In this document: positions 7,291 through 12,730 of the stretch, piece after piece
How the letters are laid out: the number at the start of each line of letters is the position of its first letter
How positions within the stretch are numbered: position 1 is the first letter of the stretch
Source: Oscillospiraceae bacterium
GTDB taxonomy: Bacteria > Bacillota > Clostridia > Oscillospirales > Acutalibacteraceae
Length of the DNA stretch: 12,730 nucleotides
Direction of reading: 5' to 3'
Assembly (NCBI GenBank): GCA_902796535.1
Contig: CADBPL010000053.1
Span: forward strand, 1-12,730
Notes under the pieces: model-generated
What the model was told of the DNA's origin: nothing
The model's database searches: none
What the model saw: only the letters and a program-made list of their open reading frames with translations
Made by a program: the position numbers and the translations under genes

Positions 7291-8400
7291 TTATGCGGCC
7301 GGCTCAATGTAATGGTGAGAGAACGTAGCGTTGCCCTGCGAATTGATCGTGAGCACGGAGCCGCCGTTCTTCTCCGGCAGCCAATAGCAGCCGGGGCCGC
7401 ATTTGAGCGAATAGCTCAGGCGGATGCCTTCGTATTCGACCGACAGATTGTTGACGTGGTCATGCCCGACGATCATGTTTTTGGTAGAGCCGAGCTCCTT
7501 GCATTTGGTGAAGAAGCCGTTGTTGCCCGCAGGGGAGCAGATGGTTTCATTCAGGGAACCGAACGCGACGTCGGCATATTCTTCCTTCACGGTGCCGTTG
7601 CTCCCGTCAAAATCGCACACCAGAGCCGACGCCGTTCTGTATTCAAGCACCGGAATATGCATAAACACGGTGCTCTCCACGGTCTTGCCGGCCTGTTTTT
7701 CAATGCCCTTGACCGCCCATTCATACCACTCGATCTGGTTTGCCCAAAAATGGTCGTAGCCGATGTTGTCGCTGCCGTCCTCGTTTTTGCCGTAATTGAT
7801 CTTGCCGGCTTCGGTGTCGTCCGCACTGCTGTGGGTATCCATCATGAACAGGGTGTGGATGACCTTGCCGTTTTCGGTGACGTTGATCACATAGTTGCCG
7901 TAGCCCATATCCTTCGGGCCGAATTTGAACAGGCAGTTTTTCGCGTGGTCAAGCAGAGAAGCGCACCAGTATTCCTTCGTGGGGTCGCCGTTGGAGCCGT
8001 CATGGTTGCCCATGACCGGCGCCCAGGGGATGCCGAGCGAATCGATCAGCTTGACGACCCAGACGTAGGACAAGTCGCCGCCCCAGGCGTTGTCGCCAGT
8101 GAGCGTGATCAGGTCGGGTTTCACTTCGTCCACGCAGCGCTTGACGGTGTCTTCCACGAAAGCGCCGTAGTCGCCGTAGCTTTCCTTCGGGTTGAGCTGG
8201 ATGTCGGCAAAATTGAGCACGACAAAATCCTTCGCAGGGTCTTTTTTGATCTCAATGGCGTAATCCGCTTTGTATTCGTCGTTCACCGACCAGTTTTCAA
8301 AGAACGAATCGGCGCCGCCATGCAGAGCCAACTGCACATAGGGCGTGATAAACGTCGGGATCGCCATAATAAAAGCGATAACTAATCTTACTGTTGCCAT
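7291..8400 (-). CDS. Calcineurin-like metallophosphoesterase, exported or membrane-anchored
   Basis: A 369-residue metal-dependent phosphoesterase. The start is the ATG at 8400, preceded by GGAGG at five bases; a TTG at 8412 is part of that ribosome binding site. Residues 5-26 are hydrophobic (signal peptide or anchor), so the enzyme probably acts outside the membrane. The calcineurin-like blocks appear in order: FADIQLN (D66, Q68), LTGDNAWGG (D103, N104), MGNHDG (N132, H133), FMHIPVLEY (H248) and VGHDHVNN (H313, H315). The first block reads Asp-x-Gln instead of the usual Asp-x-His, so one metal ligand differs from the standard. Closest in style to Dcr2/purple-acid-phosphatase-like proteins cleaving phosphomonoesters or diesters; substrate unknown. 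It is a single-gene unit with its own promoter and terminator, divergent from the sugar symporter gene. Confidence -1.
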   Translation of the reverse strand: MATVRLVIAFIMAIPTFITPYVQLALHGGADSFFENWSVNDEYKADYAIEIKKDPAKDFVVLNFADIQLNPKESYGDYGAFVEDTVKRCVDEVKPDLITLTGDNAWGGDLSYVWVVKLIDSLGIPWAPVMGNHDGSNGDPTKEYWCASLLDHAKNCLFKFGPKDMGYGNYVINVTENGKVIHTLFMMDTHSSADDTEAGKINYGKNEDGSDNIGYDHFWANQIEWYEWAVKGIEKQAGKTVESTVFMHIPVLEYRTASALVCDFDGSNGTVKEEYADVAFGSLNETICSPAGNNGFFTKCKELGSTKNMIVGHDHVNNLSVEYEGIRLSYSLKCGPGCYWLPEKNGGSVLTINSQGNATFSHHYIEPAA

Positions 8401-8432
8401 AGTAACCTCCAAGTGTTGTAAATGATGGTTTC

Positions 8433-8462
8433 AGTATAAACCTTTCCGTTCGGTTTTGTCAA
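8433..8462 (-). promoter_or_regulatory. Promoter of the phosphoesterase gene
   Basis: Minus-strand consensus TTGACA (8457-8462), an 18-base spacer and TATACT (8433-8438), about 33 bases before the phosphoesterase ATG. It is the closest match to the sigma-A consensus -35 in the window. Confidence -1.
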
Positions 8463-8535
8463 TGCCTGCCGGCCAATCGGTTGAAAATGCCAAAGAATAA
8501 AAAAGGAAAAAGTTGAATTTTGCGCCTTCAGACCA

Positions 8536-8564
8536 TTGAAAAAAGGAGCGGCTTGAAATATAAT
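8536..8564 (+). promoter_or_regulatory. Promoter of the GPH symporter gene
   Basis: TTGAAA (8536-8541), a 17-base spacer and TATAAT (8559-8564), followed by a leader of about 34 bases to the ATG at 8605. It faces away from the phosphoesterase promoter; the about 70 bases between them are A-rich and could hold an operator, but no convincing palindrome was found. Confidence -1.
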
Positions 8565-8604
8565 GGTTTTGTTCCAAAAATCTGCCCGTAAAGGAGAAAA
8601 CCGT

Positions 8605-10035
8605 ATGGAAGAAACCGTCATTCAAAACCGGCAAACCGAAAAATACGTCAATTCAAAAGAGTTTATCCTCTACCTTGTCGCCGTGTTCTTTTACACGAAC
8701 ATGACGGGCATGGTCGGCAATTTCCGCAACGCCTACATCGTGAACGTGCTGCGCCTGACCGACAGTCAGGCTTCGCTTTACAACACGCTGCTCAGCCTGA
8801 TCCCCTTCTTTCTCAATTTCTTCATCGCCATGTATATCGACGGGCGCAAGGTCGGCAAAAAAGGCAAGTTCAAGCCGCTCGGGCTGTATGCGGCCGTTCC
8901 GGTGGGCGTACTGCTGGTGCTGAGCTTTTTCACGCCGAAATTCCTGTCGGGCACGCTGCTGCTGATCTACATTGTGACCGTCGGCGTTTCCTACGCCATC
9001 GCCACCAACTTCGGCAATTCGGTCAACATGGTCGCCATCGTCATGACGCCCAACATGAAAGAAAGAGACAACGTCCTTTCCCTGCGCAGCATCGTTTCGG
9101 CCGTCGGCAATTCGGCGCCGCTGGTCATCCTGCTGGTGATCGGGTTGATCTGGAAAGATAACGAAGGGCTGCAATACATCATCGGCGCCGGGCTTTGCGG
9201 CGTGGTCGGCGTGATCGCCATGCTGCTGGGCATGGGCGCGGTCAGAGAGCGCGTGGCCTACACGACCGAAAAGAAGAACCCGTTTTTGGGCTATAAAGAC
9301 ATCGTCACCAACAAATACGCCTGGGCGATCATCGCCTCCGATTTCTTAAAGAGCTTCCGCAACATTTCCACCTACCTCGGGCCGTTCCTTGCCGCTGCCA
9401 TCCTCGGCTCGACCTCCAAATTCCTGCTGTTCGGTCTGCCGACCGGCGTGGGCACCGCCGTGGGTATGCTCGTAATCAAGTTTCTGCTCAAAAAATTCAA
9501 TTCCAAGGTGCTCTACATTGCCAGCGGCATTTATTCCGTGATCATCAACGTCGGCGCTTTTGCCGTGGGTTACATCTATTTCAACAGCGGCAACAAGGCG
9601 CTGCAGATCGTGTTTATCGTCGCGCTGTTCCTCATCGGGCTGCAGTTCGGCGCGTCCAATTTGCTGCCGACGATGTTCCAGGCCGACGTGCTTGAGGACA
9701 TGGAGCTGAAAACCGGCAAACGCCTTGACGCAACGCTGCCCACCGTGATCGGCGTGGGCACCATGATCAGCGGCACGATCGCCAGCGCCCTCGCGCCGCG
9801 CATCCTCTACGGCGACCACTCGGTCATTCACTACATCCAGCCGACGGACGCGATCCCGAACCCGGAGCAAAGCCTTCAAACCAAAATCGCCATGCTGTTC
9901 TTCTACACCGTGTTCCACGGCCTGATGATGTTCCTCGCCGGCGTGCCGTTCTTCTTCTACAAGCTCACCGGCAAGACCAAAGAGGACGTCCACAACGCGG
10001 TGATGAAACAGCGCGAACAATTCGAGCAGCAATAA
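8605..10035 (+). CDS. GPH-family (MFS_2) sugar/cation symporter
   Basis: A 476-residue integral membrane transporter of the glycoside-pentoside-hexuronide:cation symporter family, which imports sugars or glycosides with protons or sodium. About twelve hydrophobic segments span residues 20-460. The N-terminal half has the cytoplasmic loop YIDGRKVGKKGKFKP (77-91), a counterpart of the family's D-R-x-x-x-x-G-[KR]-[FY]-[KR]-P-W signature, here without the tryptophan. The second half has ADVLEDMELKTGKRLDA (360-376), the counterpart of the GPH motif D-x-x-E-x-x-T-G-x-R. The ATG at 8605 follows AAAGGAG at eight bases; an upstream in-frame ATG at 8563 lies in the -10 box and is not used. It converges on a glycoside-hydrolase-like gene, the most likely partner for its cargo. 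The substrate cannot be read from sequence. Confidence -1.
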   Translation: MEETVIQNRQTEKYVNSKEFILYLVAVFFYTNMTGMVGNFRNAYIVNVLRLTDSQASLYNTLLSLIPFFLNFFIAMYIDGRKVGKKGKFKPLGLYAAVPVGVLLVLSFFTPKFLSGTLLLIYIVTVGVSYAIATNFGNSVNMVAIVMTPNMKERDNVLSLRSIVSAVGNSAPLVILLVIGLIWKDNEGLQYIIGAGLCGVVGVIAMLLGMGAVRERVAYTTEKKNPFLGYKDIVTNKYAWAIIASDFLKSFRNISTYLGPFLAAAILGSTSKFLLFGLPTGVGTAVGMLVIKFLLKKFNSKVLYIASGIYSVIINVGAFAVGYIYFNSGNKALQIVFIVALFLIGLQFGASNLLPTMFQADVLEDMELKTGKRLDATLPTVIGVGTMISGTIASALAPRILYGDHSVIHYIQPTDAIPNPEQSLQTKIAMLFFYTVFHGLMMFLAGVPFFFYKLTGKTKEDVHNAVMKQREQFEQQ

Positions 10036-10052
10036 AACTTCATCAAACAGGA

Positions 10053-10089
10053 AACAGCGCCATCCGGTTCCCGGCCGGGTGGTGCTGTT
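10053..10089. terminator. Two-way terminator between symporter and hydrolase-like genes
   Basis: Bases 10053-10067 pair with 10075-10089 over 15 positions (two G-T pairs) around a seven-base loop. It lies 17 bases after the symporter stop and 15 bases beyond the stop of the leftward hydrolase-like gene. Flanks are moderately T-rich on both strands (CGTTTATTATA rightward, TTCCTGTTTG leftward), as expected for a shared terminator. Confidence -1.
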
Positions 10090-10104
10090 CGTTTATTATA
10101 CTAT

Positions 10105-12330
10105 TCAAAAGCGGCCCCGGATCGCGGTCTTGCCCGCCGTGTTTTGGAATTTCAGCAGCACGGTTCCGCTCAGGTCATCCCATTCAAAATTGACAGCCGC
10201 CCGTTCCGCTTTGCCGTCGCCCTCGGCGGGGACGATCTCACACGTCACCTCCCGCGGCACTTGCGGCAGGCGCAGCCGCATGCGCGCGTTGCAGTTCGCG
10301 CCGCAGCCGTTCAGGCAAAAGCCCGCCTCGTCAACGTCGAGCGATTCCACGCGAATGGAGGTGCCGATCACCGCCGCCGAACCGGGGATGCGGTCCAACT
10401 GCGCGAGCACGGCGTATTCGCCGGGCAGGAGCGTCTTTTTAGTGACGATGGCAAAATCGTTATCCAGCATGTCGGCGAACAACCCCTCATGCGTCAGGGG
10501 CGCGTCGGAAGCGCACTCATCCATGACGGCGGAAATGAGGTATTCCCCGCGGCGCAGCGAAATGTAATTCGTGTCGGGTGCAACGCCGATGAGTCTGCCG
10601 ACGAGCGCAGCGTATTGATCCGCCGCCTCAGCCTTCACGCACAGATCGGCGGGGCATTGGCGCAGCAAAACGAATTTGCCGCTGCCGCAGCTGTATTCCC
10701 CGTCAGCCGCATCCTCCGCCAGACCCAGCAGGCGGAGCAGGTGTTCAAGCGGCGTGGGGTCGGCGTTTTTGCCCGTGTTCCACCAGGCACGAATGCAGTG
10801 GAACGGGTCGGCGCCGTCGCCGACATAGACAAGGACGCCGCCGTCCCGCACATAGTTGGCCAGCGCGACGTTGACGTCCGCCCCCTGCGGCTTCATGAAT
10901 TCATAGCTGAGCACGAGAAGCCTGTAGTTGTCAAGATAGGACGGGTAGCGCGTGATGTTTTCCAGCTGCACCGGGCGCACGGGGAAGCCGCCCTTGAGCA
11001 GCGGCAGCGCAAGGCCGTAGAACAGCGGAAAAGCGACCGATTCCAGAAAGCTCAGGCGGTCGCCCGACGCGATCTCCTTTTCCCGCCCGGGGATGTAGTT
11101 TTCATGCGCGAGCAGCTCGATTTGACCCACCGGCGCGTAATCCGCCCGTTTGGCAAGGATATCATCCGGGAAATTACGCTGGAACATCGCCGTATCGGAC
11201 AGGAACACGCCGATTTCCGGCGCCTTGTGCAGGTATTCATAATCCTCGGTGCCGAACGTGCCGAGCATCTGGAACACGTTCATCAAAAACGTTCGGTAGC
11301 TGTCGGGGATCGAAACGGCGTTCGGCTTGCCCTGCGGGTATTTCGCGTCGCCCGAAAAGATGCGGCGCGGCCACGGACAGACCTGAAAGCGGTTGATCTT
11401 CGGCTGCAAAAGCGAGCCCATCAGCGTTTCGATATAGTTTTGGCGATAATTCTCCCACGTGTAATCCGGTCGGTCTTCGATCGGGTCGTTGTCAAACCAC
11501 ATCGTCCGCCCCGTGCCGCGCACGAGCTCCTGCATCACGCCGTATTCAAGGAACGCCGTTTCAAACGTGCGCTCCTTATAAATGCCGCGGAACACGTTCG
11601 CCTCACGGCTGGTGCCCATCCACACCTGCGCCTTGTAGCCGTCGAGCGACGGGATGTCGGTCAGCGTTCCCTCCGGGCTCATCACCTTCCACTGGGCATA
11701 GTTCAACAGACTGTGCGTCGGCACATAGAAGCGAAGCACGCGGCCGTATTTCACCAGCGCGTATTCCCGCAGCGACTGGCTGACGCGTTCGATCGCGCGG
11801 CGGTAAAGCCACGCCTTCAGCCGCGCCGCGCGGTAATGGGCGTCGACGCTTTCGTGCGGCGGCACCCAGTCCTCATGGTAGAACAGCTTGTATTCCCGCT
11901 TAAATGCCTCACTGTAGCCGCCGGCGTTCAAGAATTCCGGCTCCTCCACGTGAATGGCCTCCACGCCCGCGTCGACAGCCACCTTGAGTTTTTCCGTCAG
12001 GTAGTCAATAAACGAGATCGTCGGCACCATATAGCCGGTGGAATGGATATCGCCGCCGGTGACGGAGCCGTCGCGGCTGCGCTGCATTTCGTCGTAATGC
12101 TCGCGCCCGTCCCACCGGCCGCTCATGTAGTCCTCAAATCCGCCCCAGGCGATGCCGTTCATCAGGTGAACGACGTAGCCGCGCTCCCGATACTTTTTCA
12201 CGCGCTCCGGCATGCCGGGGTCGATGCCGTAAACGCAGACCATGTCGTTGCCGAAATCCGTTTCCGGCAGCAGCGGCGCGCTCTCCTGATAGCAGGTGCG
12301 CTCTTCTTCCCGTTTGCGAATGTAACTCAT
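10105..12330 (-). CDS. Glycoside-hydrolase-like protein of unrecognised family
   Basis: A 741-residue protein without a signal peptide, so probably cytoplasmic. I cannot assign a known family. Residues about 25-360 look like a (beta/alpha)8 barrel of the clan A glycosidase type: strand-end acids in AIHVEEPEFL (E129, E130) and TMWFDNDPIED (D280, D282, E285) are candidate catalytic residues, with many Trp and Tyr as in sugar clefts. Residues about 465-510 (YRLLVLSYEF, then ANYVRDGGVLVYVGDGADPF) resemble the flavodoxin-like middle domain of GH42-type beta-galactosidases, and residues 590-741 look like a beta-rich C-terminal domain. The ATG at 12330 follows GGAGG at five bases; the frame extends upstream to 12537, but that stretch overlaps the preceding gene. 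It follows an inositol-dehydrogenase-like gene by 73 bases and converges on a GPH symporter, supporting a role in glycoside breakdown. Enzyme role is inference. Confidence -1.
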   Translation of the reverse strand: MSYIRKREEERTCYQESAPLLPETDFGNDMVCVYGIDPGMPERVKKYRERGYVVHLMNGIAWGGFEDYMSGRWDGREHYDEMQRSRDGSVTGGDIHSTGYMVPTISFIDYLTEKLKVAVDAGVEAIHVEEPEFLNAGGYSEAFKREYKLFYHEDWVPPHESVDAHYRAARLKAWLYRRAIERVSQSLREYALVKYGRVLRFYVPTHSLLNYAQWKVMSPEGTLTDIPSLDGYKAQVWMGTSREANVFRGIYKERTFETAFLEYGVMQELVRGTGRTMWFDNDPIEDRPDYTWENYRQNYIETLMGSLLQPKINRFQVCPWPRRIFSGDAKYPQGKPNAVSIPDSYRTFLMNVFQMLGTFGTEDYEYLHKAPEIGVFLSDTAMFQRNFPDDILAKRADYAPVGQIELLAHENYIPGREKEIASGDRLSFLESVAFPLFYGLALPLLKGGFPVRPVQLENITRYPSYLDNYRLLVLSYEFMKPQGADVNVALANYVRDGGVLVYVGDGADPFHCIRAWWNTGKNADPTPLEHLLRLLGLAEDAADGEYSCGSGKFVLLRQCPADLCVKAEAADQYAALVGRLIGVAPDTNYISLRRGEYLISAVMDECASDAPLTHEGLFADMLDNDFAIVTKKTLLPGEYAVLAQLDRIPGSAAVIGTSIRVESLDVDEAGFCLNGCGANCNARMRLRLPQVPREVTCEIVPAEGDGKAERAAVNFEWDDLSGTVLLKFQNTAGKTAIRGRF

Positions 12331-12362
12331 AAATGCCTCCAAAAAGTATAAACAGATAAAAA

Positions 12363-12394
12363 CGGCACAGCCCGCCGGACGACAGGCTATGCCG
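12363..12394 (-). terminator. Intercistronic hairpin with T-run
   Basis: On the minus strand CGGCATAGCC and GGCTGTGCCG pair over ten positions (one U-G) around a 12-base loop, followed at once by TTTTTATCTGTTT. It begins 9 bases after the dehydrogenase stop and ends about 32 bases before the hydrolase-like ATG. It has the form of a full intrinsic terminator inside what otherwise looks like an operon. No separate promoter for the downstream gene was found, so partial read-through is likely. Confidence -1.
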
Positions 12395-12403
12395 AAATTG
12401 ATC

Positions 12404-12730
12404 TTACAGCAGCTCGCTGAGCTTGACGGGGCGGTGTTCCTCCACGCTCTTCTTCGCGGCAAGGCCGATGAGCACGGACTGGAGCCCCGCTTCGATGCCG
12501 ACCTTGACGGGCTTGTCGTTCTCGACAGAATCGACAAAATCGCGCATTTCGGCGGAGAAGGATTCCATGTAGCGCTCTAAGAAGAAGAACAGCGGTTTTT
12601 CACCGATGACGCCGTCCGCGCCGGAGAACACGGCGGTGGAAAGCGTGTCGTTCGCGGTGGCGACCATGCCCTTCGAGCCGAACACCTCGGCACGCTGATC
12701 GTAGCCATAGGCCGCTTTGCGGGAATTGTC
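12404..12730 (-). CDS. Gfo/Idh/MocA oxidoreductase, inositol 2-dehydrogenase-like, C-terminal part (5' end outside window)
   Basis: The last 108 residues of an NAD(P)-dependent sugar/polyol dehydrogenase; the frame is open to the window edge, so the start lies beyond base 12730. The block NSRKAAYGYDQRAEVFGSKG, then the ending with VENDKPVKVGIEAGLQSV and RPVKLSELL, is characteristic of the Gfo/Idh/MocA C-terminal domain and closest in style to inositol 2-dehydrogenase (IolG), which oxidises myo-inositol to scyllo-inosose. The N-terminal Rossmann fold and the catalytic Lys/Asp/His are outside the window, so the substrate is not certain; other cyclitols or hexoses are possible. The GTG at 12685 is internal. 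It lies upstream of the glycoside-hydrolase-like gene, with a terminator-like hairpin between them. Confidence -1.
   Translation of the reverse strand, partial: DNSRKAAYGYDQRAEVFGSKGMVATANDTLSTAVFSGADGVIGEKPLFFFLERYMESFSAEMRDFVDSVENDKPVKVGIEAGLQSVLIGLAAKKSVEEHRPVKLSELL

Noticed and set aside
7312..8385. A 357-codon open frame on the + strand, antisense to the phosphoesterase
   Set aside because: The minus strand carries the ordered metallophosphoesterase motifs, a promoter and a terminator; this frame has none.
8474..8483. CAATCGGTTG, a weak CG-centred palindrome between the divergent promoters, considered as a LacI-type operator
   Set aside because: Only 8 of 10 positions are symmetric, flanks do not extend the symmetry, and no regulator gene is visible.
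9346..10032. A 228-codon minus-strand frame, with a second at 8653-9174, within the symporter gene
   Set aside because: His/Asp/Gln-rich shadows of a clear GPH transporter frame on the + strand.
12344..12349. TATACT-like -10 box just before the hydrolase-like gene
   Set aside because: It is only a few bases from the ribosome binding site, so transcription would start at or after it, and no -35 match lies upstream.
10144..12351. A 735-codon open frame on the + strand, antisense to the hydrolase-like gene
   Set aside because: Arg/His/Val-rich composition without motifs. The minus-strand frame has a good ribosome binding site, fold-like blocks and a sensible neighbour.
12331..12537. Possible N-terminal extension of the hydrolase-like protein up to 12537
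   Set aside because: It would run through the intercistronic terminator and the end of the dehydrogenase gene, and is Ser/Arg/Cys-rich. The ATG at 12330 has a well-placed GGAGG.

Overview
The window looks like a chromosomal segment of a moderately GC-rich anaerobic member of the Bacillota, probably of the Clostridia. This rests on the gene content (DapL-type aminotransferase, a ferredoxin-type aldo/keto reductase, an iron-sulfur flavoprotein, a GPH sugar symporter, an MMPL exporter), strong AGGAGG-type ribosome binding sites, and TTGACA/TATAAT-like promoters. It carries nine protein genes, two cut by the window edges. No tRNA, rRNA, CRISPR array, insertion sequence or phage gene was seen, and no gene-free stretch exceeds 300 bases.

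Left part (1-6000). The 3' end of dapL (lysine biosynthesis) runs rightward and meets, at a GC-rich hairpin, a leftward three-gene operon. That operon starts at a clear promoter near 5885-5914. Its order is an MMPL/RND-type exporter of 1067 residues, a secreted alpha/beta-hydrolase (24 bases later), and an aldo/keto reductase with two 4Fe-4S motifs (12 bases later, its ribosome binding site overlapping the previous stop). The exporter has a very large outer loop holding about five degenerate repeats of roughly 80 residues, the most distinctive protein architecture here.

Middle (6000-8600). A leftward two-gene flavoprotein operon (iron-sulfur flavoprotein, then a short flavodoxin) has its own promoter and terminator. 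Next comes a single leftward calcineurin-like phosphoesterase with an N-terminal membrane/signal segment and its own promoter and terminator.

Right part (8530-12730). A rightward GPH-type sugar/cation symporter is transcribed divergently from the phosphoesterase. It converges, at a two-way terminator, on a leftward pair: an inositol-dehydrogenase-like Gfo/Idh/MocA oxidoreductase (5' end outside the window) and a 741-residue glycoside-hydrolase-like protein of no family I recognise. A terminator-like hairpin with a T-run lies between these two. Together they suggest uptake of a sugar, polyol or glycoside by the symporter, release of the sugar by the hydrolase-like protein and oxidation by the dehydrogenase. 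The substrate is unknown and no regulator gene is visible. The phosphoesterase may or may not belong to this locus.

Very long antisense reading frames (for example about 4.4 kb on the + strand over the exporter operon) were judged to be compositional shadows.
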